Assembly (NCBI RefSeq): GCF_016127315.1
Contig: NZ_CP065997.1
Coordinates: forward strand, 2,852,001 to 2,916,000
Length of the DNA stretch: 64,000 nt
DNA from: Achromobacter deleyi
Lineage (GTDB): Bacteria > Pseudomonadota > Gammaproteobacteria > Burkholderiales > Burkholderiaceae_B
Direction: 5' to 3'
Below are positions 1-7,907 of this stretch, piece after piece (position 1 is the first letter of the stretch; each line of letters opens with the position of its first letter). The translations under genes and the position numbers were made by a program. The notes beneath the pieces were generated by a model. The model worked only from the letters and a program-made list of their open reading frames with translations. It was not told where the DNA came from and did not search any database.

Positions 1-1
1 C

Positions 2-379
2 GATCGCATCGGCCGGCGCACCACGCTGGGCCTGCTGGCCGCGCTGATCGGCGTGTTCGCGCTGTTCACGCCGTGGCTGCTGGGCGGCAGCCCCAAGGCG
101 CAGGACGCCTTCATCCTGATCGGCTTCGCGCTGCTGGGGCTGTCGTACGGCCAGGCGTCCGGCACGGTGACGGCCAACTTCACCAAGCGTTTCCGCTACA
201 CCGGCGCGGCGCTCACCACCGACATGGCCTGGCTGATCGGCGCGGCTTTCGCGCCGCTGGTGGCGCTGGGCCTGTCGGCGCGCTTCGGGCTGGTGGCGGT
301 CAGCATCTACCTGCTGTCCGGCACCGCCTGCACGCTGCTGGCCCTGCGCATCAACAAGGCGCTGGAAACGCGTGACTGA
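2..379 (+). CDS. MFS transporter of the metabolite:H+ symporter (MHS) type, C-terminal part
   Basis: The reading frame is open from the window edge, so only the last 125 or so residues are present. The fragment begins with a DRIGRR motif, the loop signature of major facilitator transporters, followed by four hydrophobic segments. The stretch around GQASGTVTANF and the RYTGAAL motif resemble the second half of MHS symporters (ShiA/ProP relatives), which take up organic acids or zwitterions with protons. The substrate cannot be told. The stop overlaps the next gene by 8 bp, suggesting co-transcription. Confidence 0.85.
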   Translation, partial: DRIGRRTTLGLLAALIGVFALFTPWLLGGSPKAQDAFILIGFALLGLSYGQASGTVTANFTKRFRYTGAALTTDMAWLIGAAFAPLVALGLSARFGLVAVSIYLLSGTACTLLALRINKALETRD

Positions 380-773
380 CGGGAACAGGGCGCCAGTACG
401 CGGCAGCGACGCGGGGACTTCATTCTATTGGGTGCGCGCCCTGGCGCTGGGCGCGTTGCTGATCGCCATTGCCATGTACCGGCCGCTGGATCCGCTGGTC
501 ATCCCGGCCTGGTATCGCGCCGCGGGCGACGCGTTCTTCGTCATCGTATGCATGCTGGCCGCGGCGCTGGGCCGGGGCGCGGGCTTTCGCGACATCGGGT
601 CGCGCGGCTTCGTGTCCGCATTCCTGCTCTACAGCCCGGCCTGGCTGCAAGGCGGTACGCCGCCCGCGGCCGCGCCGTGGTTGCCGGACCTGCTGGTCGG
701 CCTGTTGCTGGCGTGGCCGCTGCTGTGGCTGTGCGAGGCGCTGTGGTGGCGGCGCGGAACGCGCGCCGCCTGA
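372..773 (+). CDS. small membrane protein of unknown function
   Basis: The product is 133 residues, starting with GTG inside the end of the transporter gene (8-bp overlap). Hydrophobic segments lie at about residues 20-36, 52-66, 82-95 and 106-125, so an inner-membrane protein with three or four passes is likely. The C-terminus is basic (WWRRGTRAA). I recognise no family. The overlap with the transporter suggests coupled translation, perhaps an accessory subunit, but that is inference. The start is uncertain because no clear ribosome-binding site precedes it. Confidence 0.6.
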   Translation: MTDGNRAPVRGSDAGTSFYWVRALALGALLIAIAMYRPLDPLVIPAWYRAAGDAFFVIVCMLAAALGRGAGFRDIGSRGFVSAFLLYSPAWLQGGTPPAAAPWLPDLLVGLLLAWPLLWLCEALWWRRGTRAA

Positions 774-799
774 ACGCGCGACGTCTGAATGCGCGACGC
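770..799. repeat. two 15-bp tandem repeat units
   Basis: The units at 770-784 and 785-799 begin CTGAACGCGCGACG and CTGAATGCGCGACG and differ at two positions. They lie at the stop codon of the preceding gene, in the short gap between convergent genes. A second tandem pair of 13 bp follows at 845-857 and 858-870. No function is assigned. Confidence 0.6.
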
Positions 800-825
800 C
801 GCGCCCGGGGCGCTGCATGCGTGGC

Positions 826-852
826 GCGGACAGGCCCGTCCGGGCTGTCCGC
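826..852. terminator. GC-rich hairpin between convergent genes (possible terminator)
   Basis: GCGGACAG at 826-833 pairs perfectly with CTGTCCGC at 845-852, and an inner CCC/GGG pair extends the stem past one bulged base. It lies between two convergent genes, where a bidirectional terminator would be expected. No T-tract follows on either strand, so intrinsic termination is doubtful. The right arm doubles as part of the 13-bp tandem repeat. Confidence 0.35.
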
Positions 853-879
853 CCGCACTGTCCGCCCGTACTGCGCGGG

Positions 880-1896
880 TCAGCGCACCGGCCAGCCGTA
901 CATCTGGCCGCCGTCGCGCCATTGCGCGTTCAGGCCGCGCGGCAGCTTCATCGCGCTGGCCATCCCCAGGTTGCGCTCAAAGCTCTCGCCGTAGTTGCCG
1001 ACCTGCTTGACGATGCTGTAGGCCCACTTGTCGTCCACCCCCAGGTTCTTGCCCATGCCCGGCGTTACGCCGAGGATGCGCTGCACGTTGGGGTTGTTGC
1101 TTTTCAGCTGGCTGTCGACGTTGGCCGAGGTGACGCCGAATTCCTCTGCTTCGAGCATGGCGTTGAGCGTCCAGCGCACCACGTTGAACCAGTTGTCGTC
1201 GCCCTGGCGCACCATCGGGCCGAGCGGGCTCTTGGCGATGTTCTCGTCCAGGATCAGGTAATTGTCCGGCTGCTCCAGCGTGGTGCGCGAGGCCGCCAGC
1301 TGCGATTTGTCGGAGGTGAAGGCGTCGCAGCGGCCGGCCGCGAAGGCGCGCACGATCTCGTCGTACTTGTCGATCACCACCGGCTTGAACTTCAGGCCGT
1401 TGGCGCGGAACCAGTCGGCCAGGTCGAGCTCGGTGACGGTGCCGGGCTGCACGCAGATGGTGGCGCCGTCCAGTTCCCTGAGCTTCTTGACGCCGAGCTT
1501 GGCCGACACCATCACGCCCTGGCTGTCGTAATAGTTCACGCCAGTGCTGATCAGGCCCAGCGTGGTGTCGCGCGCCATCGTCGGAGTGACGTTGCGCGTC
1601 AGCACATCGACCTCGCCCGATTGCAGCGCGGTGAAGCGCGCCTGCGTGGTCAACGGCGTCAGGCGGAATTTGCTGGCGTCGTTGAAGACGGTGGCGGCGA
1701 TGGCTCGGCACATGTCCACGTCCAGCCCCTGCCAGTTGCCCTTGCTGTCCGGCGAGGAAAAGCCCTGGATGCCGGTGGACACGCCGCACTGCACGTAGCC
1801 CCGCTTCTTGACGGTGTCGAGGGTGGGGCCGGCGTGGGCCAGGCTGGTGACGGTGGCCAGCGCCAGGGCGCCGGCCGTGGTTCGGAATATCGGCAT
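880..1896 (-). CDS. amino-acid ABC transporter periplasmic binding protein, AapJ/BztA family
   Basis: The product is 338 residues and opens with a signal peptide (MPIFRTTAGALALATVTSLAHA, cut after the last Ala). The mature part matches the general L-amino-acid binding proteins AapJ/BztA: GYVQCGVSTG near the start, LTTQARFTALQSGEVDVL, TVTELDLADWF, GPMVRQGDDNWF, GNYGESFERN and a GLNAQW ending. It should bind amino acids in the periplasm for an inner-membrane permease, but no AapQ/M/P genes are in view, so it is an orphan here. A GGAG site lies 5 bp before the ATG. It follows dgdA by 44 bp on the same strand, which suggests delivery of an amino-acid substrate to that enzyme. Confidence 0.9.
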   Translation of the reverse strand: MPIFRTTAGALALATVTSLAHAGPTLDTVKKRGYVQCGVSTGIQGFSSPDSKGNWQGLDVDMCRAIAATVFNDASKFRLTPLTTQARFTALQSGEVDVLTRNVTPTMARDTTLGLISTGVNYYDSQGVMVSAKLGVKKLRELDGATICVQPGTVTELDLADWFRANGLKFKPVVIDKYDEIVRAFAAGRCDAFTSDKSQLAASRTTLEQPDNYLILDENIAKSPLGPMVRQGDDNWFNVVRWTLNAMLEAEEFGVTSANVDSQLKSNNPNVQRILGVTPGMGKNLGVDDKWAYSIVKQVGNYGESFERNLGMASAMKLPRGLNAQWRDGGQMYGWPVR

Positions 1897-1940
1897 TGCG
1901 TTCTCCGGCCGGGCCCGGCCCGGCGCCAGGGTGGGACGGT

Positions 1941-3269
1941 TCAGGCGGTCAGCGCGCGGGGCTTGGCGATCTGGTCCAGGCTTTCGGTCAGGGCCTGGTC
2001 CAGGATCGCGACGGCGCGGTCGATTTCCTCGTTGCTGACCGTCAGCGGCGGCGCGATGCGCCAAACCGAGCCGCGCTCGGGACGACGGCGGATGTTCATC
2101 GACAGCCCCAGTTCGAAGCAGCGCTGCGTGGTCAGGGCGCCAAGCGCGTGGTACGGCTCGCGCGTGTCGCGGTCCTGCACCAGCTCCACGCCCAGCAGCA
2201 GGCCCAGGCCGCGCACGTCGCCGATGGCTTCGTGGCGCTGTTGCAGTTCCAGCAGGCCGCGGCGCAGGTAGTCGCCCTGGCGGCGGGCGCGCTCCAGCAG
2301 CTGTTCGCGTTGCAGCGTTTCCAGCACCGCCAGGCCGACGGTGGCGGGCAGCGGGTCCGAGACGTGGCTGGTGTAGAAGGTGAAGCCCTTTTCGTGCACG
2401 TCCTGCTCGATGGCGGGCGTGGTGATGGTGGCCGCCAGCGGCAGGCCGCCGCCCAGGGTCTTGGAGACGCTGATGATGTCGGGCGTGACGCCGAAGTGTT
2501 CCGAACCGGTGCGGCAGCCGAGGCGGCCGAAGGCGGTCTGCGCCTCGTCGAAGATCAGCAGCATGCCGCGCGCATCGGCGGCGCGGCGCAGGGCCTGCAT
2601 GTATGACTTGGGCGGCACCAGCACGCCGCCGGCGCTGATCACCGGTTCGACGATGATGGCCGCGGGCCGGCCGGCCGAGGCCATGTCGAACATCTTCAGG
2701 CCGATCTCCAGGCAGGCCAGCGCCGACTGTTCGGCGTCCAGGCCGGCGATGTAGGGGCGGTACGCGTTCGGCTCCGGCATGACGAACACGCCGGCCGGCG
2801 GCACGCCGTAGCCCTTGCGGTCGCTGGCGTACGAGACCGAGCCGGCGCCGCTGGTGACGCCGTGCCACGAGCCGCCCACGGCCAGGATCTCGAAGCCGCT
2901 CTTGTGCATCTTGGCCATGCGCAGCGCGATCTCGTTGCTCTCGGAACCGGTGTTGACGAAGATCGACTTGGTCATGCCGGCCGGCATCCAGTCGCGCGCC
3001 AGGGTGGCGGCCAGTTGCGCCACGGCTTCGGGGATCATGCCGCTGAAGAAGTGGAAGGCGGTCTCGCCGGCGCGGCGCACCGCGTCGACGATGGCCGGAT
3101 GGTTGTGGCCGATGGTGGCGCACATCTGGCCCGAGGTGAAGTCCAGGATCTCGCGGCCGGTGTCGTCGCGCACCACCGTGCCCTTGGCCGACTTGAACAG
3201 GTTCGGGAAGGTGTCGCCGCCGTAGCGGATGAGGTATTCGCGGGCCGCCGCACGCAGGGTTTGATCCAT
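1941..3269 (-). CDS. dgdA: 2,2-dialkylglycine decarboxylase (PLP, class III aminotransferase fold)
   Basis: The 442-residue product resembles the Burkholderia cepacia dialkylglycine decarboxylase along its whole length. It decarboxylates 2,2-dialkylglycines such as 2-methylalanine and transfers the amino group to pyruvate, giving a ketone, CO2 and L-alanine. Visible motifs are DFTSGQM (Gln48, substrate contact), NTGSESNEIA, SWHG near 134-137, DEAQT (Asp241), SVSKTLGGGLPLA with PLP lysine Lys270, FYTSHVSDPLPA and RIAPPLTVS. Two features, the DFTSGQ glutamine and the SHVSDP loop, favour DGD over ordinary ornithine or GABA aminotransferases. The chosen ATG has a GGAG site; a longer frame upstream lacks family similarity. 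A LysR gene is divergent, as in the known dgdA/dgdR locus. Confidence 0.88.
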   Translation of the reverse strand: MDQTLRAAAREYLIRYGGDTFPNLFKSAKGTVVRDDTGREILDFTSGQMCATIGHNHPAIVDAVRRAGETAFHFFSGMIPEAVAQLAATLARDWMPAGMTKSIFVNTGSESNEIALRMAKMHKSGFEILAVGGSWHGVTSGAGSVSYASDRKGYGVPPAGVFVMPEPNAYRPYIAGLDAEQSALACLEIGLKMFDMASAGRPAAIIVEPVISAGGVLVPPKSYMQALRRAADARGMLLIFDEAQTAFGRLGCRTGSEHFGVTPDIISVSKTLGGGLPLAATITTPAIEQDVHEKGFTFYTSHVSDPLPATVGLAVLETLQREQLLERARRQGDYLRRGLLELQQRHEAIGDVRGLGLLLGVELVQDRDTREPYHALGALTTQRCFELGLSMNIRRRPERGSVWRIAPPLTVSNEEIDRAVAILDQALTESLDQIAKPRALTA

Positions 3270-3412
3270 GTTTACACTCCGGCAAAAGGCAGGTTCCAAT
3301 GCGGAACCGACGGACGCAGTGTCTGGCGGCGCGGCGCCGGCGTCCAATGCGAAGTACGCATGCGCCGTCATGCATGGCGCGCATGGCCCATGCGAATCGC
3401 GCAAGGAGCGGT

Positions 3413-4312
3413 ATGGATACCCGGTGGCTGCAGGACTTCATCACCTTGTCGGAGCTGCGCAACTTCACGCGCGCGGCCGAGGCCCGCAATCTGTCGCAGG
3501 CGGCCTTCAGCCGCCGCATCCAGAGCCTGGAGAACTGGGCCGGCGCGCGGCTGATCGACCGTTCCGCCTTTCCGACCCAGCTGACCGAGGCGGGCGAGCG
3601 CTTCCGCGTCGCGGCGATCGAACTGGTCAACCAGCTGGTCGAGGCGCGCGCGGGCATCGCCGCGGTGCCGGCGCGCAACCAGCTGCGCCTGGCGACCTCC
3701 TATGCCTTGGCCACGACCCACCTGCCGCGCTGGTGGCGCGACTGGAGCGCGGGACAGCAGCTCAGTCGCAGCCTGCAGACGGGCAACGTGCACGACACGG
3801 TGTCGGCCTTCACCTCGGGCGCGGCCGACCTGCTGATCTGTTTCCACCAGGTGGCGCAGCCGCTGCCGCTGGACCTGTCGCGGTATGACTGCCTGACGCT
3901 GGGCCGCGAGCTGATCCGGCCGTACGCGGCGCGCGGCCTGGTCGAACGCGAGGGGCTGGACTTGCCGGGCACCACGGCGCGGCCGGTGCCGTTGCTGATG
4001 TACTCGCCCAGCGTCTATTTCGCGCGCCTGATCGACGCGGCGATCGAGAGCGGGCCGGAGCCCTTGCACGGCGTGCGCCTGTTCGAGGCGGAGATGTCGG
4101 ACGTGCTGGGCGACATGGCGGCGCAGGGGCTGGGCGTGGCCTGGCTGGCCGACAGCGCGCTGGGACGCCTGGAAACGGCCGACCTGGTGCCGCTGGCCAA
4201 CCGCGCCTGGGACATCGAGGTGGCCATCCTGGCATTCAAGGACCGCAGCGACGCGCGCGCCGCGGTCGAGGCCGTGTGGCGGCGGATGGCCGCCGCGGCT
4301 CAGCCGGCGTAG
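3413..4312 (+). CDS. dgdR: LysR-family regulator divergent from dgdA (DgdR-like)
   Basis: The product is 299 residues with an N-terminal winged helix-turn-helix (residues 3-62: DFITLSELRNFTRAAEARN, then SQAAFSRRIQSLE). The C-terminal effector domain is typical of LysR proteins. AAGGAG lies 7 bp before the ATG. It is divergent from dgdA across 143 bp, the same arrangement as B. cepacia dgdR, which represses dgdA and responds to 2-methylalanine. By analogy it probably controls dgdA and the binding protein behind it. Its 3' end overlaps the next, convergent gene by 13 bp. Assignment to DgdR rests on position, not on specific residues. Confidence 0.82.
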   Translation: MDTRWLQDFITLSELRNFTRAAEARNLSQAAFSRRIQSLENWAGARLIDRSAFPTQLTEAGERFRVAAIELVNQLVEARAGIAAVPARNQLRLATSYALATTHLPRWWRDWSAGQQLSRSLQTGNVHDTVSAFTSGAADLLICFHQVAQPLPLDLSRYDCLTLGRELIRPYAARGLVEREGLDLPGTTARPVPLLMYSPSVYFARLIDAAIESGPEPLHGVRLFEAEMSDVLGDMAAQGLGVAWLADSALGRLETADLVPLANRAWDIEVAILAFKDRSDARAAVEAVWRRMAAAAQPA

Positions 4313-5343
4313 CCCTCCAGCACGTTGGCGACATTGGTGCCGACCTCGGCCACCGCATAGCCGCCTTCCATGGTGAAGACGGTGGGCAGGCCCAGCCGTG
4401 CCAGGCGCGCGCCCACCTGCAGGTAGTCGGCGCTGCGCAGCTTGAATTTCGAGATCGGGTCGCCTTCGTAGGTGTCCACGCCCAGCGCGATCACCAGCGC
4501 GTCCGGCTTGAAGCGGCCGATGGCGGCCAGGCCCTGTTCGAGCGCCTCGGTCCAGCCGGCGAAGTCGGTGCCGGCCGTCAGCGGCAGGTTCAGGTTGGCG
4601 CCCAGGCCCGCGCCCTGGCCGGGCTCATCGGCGTAACCCAGGAAGAAGGGATATTCGGTGGTCGGGTCGCCATGCACCGACACGGTCAGCACGTCGCCGC
4701 GCTCGTAGAAGATGCTCTGGGTGCCGTTGCCGTGGTGGTAGTCGATGTCCAGCACCGCGACGCGCTCGGCGCCGGCCTCGCGCAGCGCCTGGGCCGCCAG
4801 GGCGGCGTTGTTCAGGAAGCAGTAGCCGCCGAAGAAGTCGGCGCCGGCGTGATGGCCGGGCGGGCGCGTAAGCGCCATGGCGGCGCGCGGGCCGCTGCCG
4901 CTCGAGACCGTGCGCGCCGCGTCGATGGCGCAGGCCGCGCCGGCGGCGGCTGCTTCCCAGGTGCCCGCCGTCAACGGGCTGCCGCTGTCGAACGAGAACA
5001 GACCGAGGCGCGCGGCGAAGTTGCTGGGCGCGATGTCGTGGCGGAAACCGCGCACCGGCCACACCGACGGCAGGATGTCGAGCTCGGCGTTGGCCGGGTC
5101 CAGCGCGATCCAGTCGGCCCAGGCGCCTTGCAGGAAGTCGACGTAGCGCGGGCTGTGCACGCGCCGGATCAGGTCCAGGTCGGGCGCGGCCGGCGCTTGC
5201 AGCGTGCCGATGCCGCGCTGGCGCAGGGCGTCCAGCACGTACTCGAGCCGGGCCGGGGTCTCATGACAGGGCACCAGCTTGCCGCGGAACATTTCCTGGC
5301 GGCCATCGTGTTTGGCGTGGACGGGGTTGTGGAAGATATGCAC
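4300..5343 (-). CDS. acetylpolyamine amidohydrolase (histone deacetylase superfamily)
   Basis: The product is 347 residues and starts with GTG. It matches Mycoplana ramosa acetylpolyamine amidohydrolase from end to end. All catalytic positions are in place with a constant offset of six: His164-His165 in RPPGHHAG, zinc ligands Asp201 and His203 in DIDYHHGNGTQ, Asp290 in LGVDTYEGDP and Tyr329 in MEGGYA. It should remove acetyl groups from acetylated polyamines or related amines in the cytoplasm. The family also contains acetoin-utilisation-like deacetylases, so the substrate is not certain. It is convergent with dgdR and overlaps it by 13 bp. Confidence 0.88.
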   Translation of the reverse strand: MHIFHNPVHAKHDGRQEMFRGKLVPCHETPARLEYVLDALRQRGIGTLQAPAAPDLDLIRRVHSPRYVDFLQGAWADWIALDPANAELDILPSVWPVRGFRHDIAPSNFAARLGLFSFDSGSPLTAGTWEAAAAGAACAIDAARTVSSGSGPRAAMALTRPPGHHAGADFFGGYCFLNNAALAAQALREAGAERVAVLDIDYHHGNGTQSIFYERGDVLTVSVHGDPTTEYPFFLGYADEPGQGAGLGANLNLPLTAGTDFAGWTEALEQGLAAIGRFKPDALVIALGVDTYEGDPISKFKLRSADYLQVGARLARLGLPTVFTMEGGYAVAEVGTNVANVLEGYAG

Positions 5344-5373
5344 GGTAGCGTCCGTGGAAGAAGGGAAGGGAAA

Positions 5374-5961
5374 CTATAGCGGCCGCGCCGCGTACCAGGC
5401 GATGGCCGGCAGCTCGCGCAGGATCGAATACAGGTCGCGCGCCTCGGCGAAGCGGGGCGAGGCGCCGCCAACCTGGGGCACGCCGTGGCGCCTGAGCGCC
5501 AGCATGGTGCGCGGCACGTGGAAGTACTGCGTGATGGCGATGGCGCTGGCGTAGCCATGCTCGCGCATGTAGGCGCTGGCGTGGATGGCGGTGGCCCAGG
5601 TGTCGTTGCCGAGGCTGTCGGCCACCACCCGGTCGGCCGGCACGCCGCGCGAGATCAGGTAGTCGCGCATGACCGCGGCCTCGTCGCGGCCCGCCGGATC
5701 GACGCCGCCGCTGACGAAGACGACCCTGCAGCGCCCGGCGGCGTAGCAGTCGTAGGCGCGGTCCAGCCGGGCCGCCAGGCGCGGCGACGGACGGCCGTCG
5801 GGCGCGACGGTGTTGCCCAGCACCACCGCGACGTCCGCACGCGGGGCGCCTGCCAGCAGGCCCGCCGCGACCAGCGCGGCGGCCGCCAGCACCACGGCGG
5901 CGCACAGGCCGGCGGCGGTGGCGAGGAGGCGGCGGCGCCAGCGGGAGGGTGAAGCGTTCAT
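5374..5961 (-). CDS. YdcF/SanA-like DUF218 protein, membrane-anchored
   Basis: The product is 195 residues. After a basic start comes one membrane helix at about residues 10-38, then a DUF218 domain: VAVVLGNTVAPDGRPS, VVFVSGGVDPAGRDEAAVM, DSLGNDTWATA and ITQYFHVPRTMLALRR. DUF218 proteins (SanA, ElyC, YdcF) act at or near the inner membrane and have been tied to envelope integrity, but their reaction is not settled. The domain probably faces the periplasm. It follows the exported-protein gene on the same strand by 28 bp and precedes the amidohydrolase by 30 bp, so the three may form a transcript. Confidence 0.82.
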   Translation of the reverse strand: MNASPSRWRRRLLATAAGLCAAVVLAAAALVAAGLLAGAPRADVAVVLGNTVAPDGRPSPRLAARLDRAYDCYAAGRCRVVFVSGGVDPAGRDEAAVMRDYLISRGVPADRVVADSLGNDTWATAIHASAYMREHGYASAIAITQYFHVPRTMLALRRHGVPQVGGASPRFAEARDLYSILRELPAIAWYAARPL

Positions 5962-5989
5962 AGGCGCGGACGGTGACGACGGGATGGGT

Positions 5990-7324
5990 TCATTGCCGCT
6001 TGGGGAAGGGCAGATCGACCTCGATGGCATTCGAATAGACCGGCTCGGTCGCGGCCGCCGGATCGGTCAGCGCCACGACCAGGCGATAGCGGCCGGGCGC
6101 CAGGTCGGGAAAGAAGGGCACGTACTGGCCGTTGCCGGCGTCCACCTGATAGCTGGATGCGCCGTCCGCGTCCTGGCGCCACAGCACCGGGTCGTCCGCC
6201 CAGCGGGCCGCATGGCGTGCCTGGATCGGCGCGGCGGGGCGATCCGAGCCTTCGCCGTAGGCGGGGCCGAGCTGCGGGGCGGCGGGAGCTTCCAACGTTA
6301 CCGGCGGCCGAGGGTACAGCGGTTGCAGTGTGCGCCGGTCCTGGCTGTCGATGAACAGCAGCCAGACGCGCGGCGACTGCAGGCGCACCGGGCCGGGCCC
6401 GAGATTGGTCACGTGCAGCGTGAAGCGGCCGCCGGCTTCGTAGAGCGTGGTGCCGAGGTGGCCGAACACCGACAGCTGCAGGCCGCTGGCGGGCGGACGC
6501 TGCGGCGGGGCGTAGCGATGCTTGTCGATCTTCAGGTCGGCGTAGCGGACCCATTTGGGTGGCGCATCCGCGGCCGCGCCGGCCAGCCGCACCTGCAGCC
6601 AGTACGGCCGCAGCGCGATGACGTCGAGCCGGTCGCCGGCCTTGGCGGTCTGTGCCGACAGCGCCTTCACATCGGGCGCGTCGTACAGGTCGAGTCGCTC
6701 AAAAGGCACGGCGCCGTCGTCCAGCGGCGCGCCTTCGCCGTCGATCTGGATGCGTGCCACCGTGCCGTCCTCGTGGAACGCATAGGTCAGGTCGAAGGCC
6801 GTGTCCTCCAGGTCGAACAGCGCCTGGGTGGTCCATTGCACCGGGCGCGCCGTGCCGTCGGCGCGCAGCACGTAGTCCTCGGTGCCGTTGCGGTCGGCGC
6901 CATAGCGGCAGCCTGTCGAGAAGGCCGCCTTGCCGGCATCGAACACCGGGTTGACGAACTGGTGGCACGGGCTGGCCTCGGGCGCGGGGTGCGCGATCTC
7001 GTGGAAGCGGCCGTCCTTGGGGCGGTACAGGAACAGGCGGGCGTGGACCTGGCCGCTGCCGCCGCTCTGGCCGATCACCAGGTCGCGGTAGCCGTCGTGG
7101 TCGATGTCGGGCGTTTCGAAAACGTCGGCCGCCTCGTCGTCCAGGCGGGCTATTTCCTGAGGCGCGCCTTTGCCGACGCGGACACTGACGCGCTGCTGGG
7201 CGGCGCCGCCGACGGTCACCACCGCCCGCAGGCCCGGCTTGATGTCGTAGGCATGGTCGCGCGCGAGCGCGCTGGCGCTGACGCCGGTGCCGGCCAGCAA
7301 GGCCGCGAGCAGGAACATTTTCAA
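5990..7324 (-). CDS. exported protein with an FG-GAP-like repeat, function unknown
   Basis: The product is about 444 residues. I chose the TTG at 7324 because GGGAG lies 8 bp upstream and it gives a typical signal peptide (MKMFLLAALLAG, with cleavage near SALA); the ATG two codons later is the alternative. A calcium-binding-style repeat, DIDHDGYRDLVIGQSGG, occurs at about residues 73-89, as in XAC2610-like and FG-GAP proteins. The C-terminal third (FTLHVTNLGPGPVRLQ, then PGRYRLVVAL) looks like a beta-sandwich. It is likely periplasmic or surface-exposed. No enzyme motif is seen. Confidence 0.78.
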   Translation of the reverse strand: MKMFLLAALLAGTGVSASALARDHAYDIKPGLRAVVTVGGAAQQRVSVRVGKGAPQEIARLDDEAADVFETPDIDHDGYRDLVIGQSGGSGQVHARLFLYRPKDGRFHEIAHPAPEASPCHQFVNPVFDAGKAAFSTGCRYGADRNGTEDYVLRADGTARPVQWTTQALFDLEDTAFDLTYAFHEDGTVARIQIDGEGAPLDDGAVPFERLDLYDAPDVKALSAQTAKAGDRLDVIALRPYWLQVRLAGAAADAPPKWVRYADLKIDKHRYAPPQRPPASGLQLSVFGHLGTTLYEAGGRFTLHVTNLGPGPVRLQSPRVWLLFIDSQDRRTLQPLYPRPPVTLEAPAAPQLGPAYGEGSDRPAAPIQARHAARWADDPVLWRQDADGASSYQVDAGNGQYVPFFPDLAPGRYRLVVALTDPAAATEPVYSNAIEVDLPFPKRQ

Positions 7325-7476
7325 GGCAGCGACTCCCGGATTTCTTCTCGGCGCATTATGCCCGAGCGCCCGCGCCGGGCGATGGCTGCCCCGCACCCGG
7401 ATGGGGGACGGGCCACGGCTCGCGGCGGTCGGAGGTTCCTGGGTAGAATCGTCGGATAGCCTGCGATGCGCGTGCC

Positions 7477-7878
7477 ATGAACCTTCCGTTCCCCATCCGT
7501 CAAGAATGCCCCCCGGGCGCCTGTATGTGCGACCGCGACCGGCTGCTGGCCGATCCGGCGGCCGACGCGCGCATCCTGCGGCTGACCAAGGAAGAGGAAA
7601 AGCGCCTGGTGGCGCGGCTCGAGAACATCGCCAGCCTGGAAGACCTGCGCGCGATGCAGGACCGCATGCAGGCGCAACTGGGCATCGTGGTGCGCATCGT
7701 CCCCAGTGACAACGAGGTGCGCACCTCGCGCGGCATCGCCATCCAGCTCGACGACCAGCCGGGCCTTTGCCGCAAGACGCGCTCGTCGATTCCGGCCGCC
7801 ATCCGCCGCGGTTTCGACAACAAACCCGAGATCGTCTACGCGCTGCTGAACGAGCGCGACCTGCTGAGCGGCACGTAG
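7477..7878 (+). CDS. conserved small protein with an N-terminal Cys cluster
   Basis: The product is 133 residues. Near the start it carries three cysteines in CPPGACMCDRD, and a fourth sits in PGLCRKTR at about residue 98. The middle (residues 36-66) is charged and helical (TKEEEKRLVARLENIASL). The rest looks like a compact soluble domain with no signal peptide. I recall similar proteins in Bordetella and Achromobacter but no function. The Cys cluster could bind a metal, or the protein could be a small redox protein; neither can be shown from sequence alone. Confidence 0.75.
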   Translation: MNLPFPIRQECPPGACMCDRDRLLADPAADARILRLTKEEEKRLVARLENIASLEDLRAMQDRMQAQLGIVVRIVPSDNEVRTSRGIAIQLDDQPGLCRKTRSSIPAAIRRGFDNKPEIVYALLNERDLLSGT

Positions 7879-7907
7879 CGCCGTCGAGGACGGCGCCAGC
7901 CGCGTCC

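Noticed and set aside
469-2271. Plus-strand frame of 600 codons
   Set aside because: It lies opposite the binding protein and dgdA, is rich in Arg, His and Ala from high GC and has no domain.
880-3678. One long minus-strand open frame of more than 900 codons over the binding protein and dgdA
   Set aside because: The 3' part is the binding protein in its real frame with its own signal peptide and ribosome-binding site. The upstream part runs antisense-like through dgdA in another frame and has no family likeness, only GC-rich openness.
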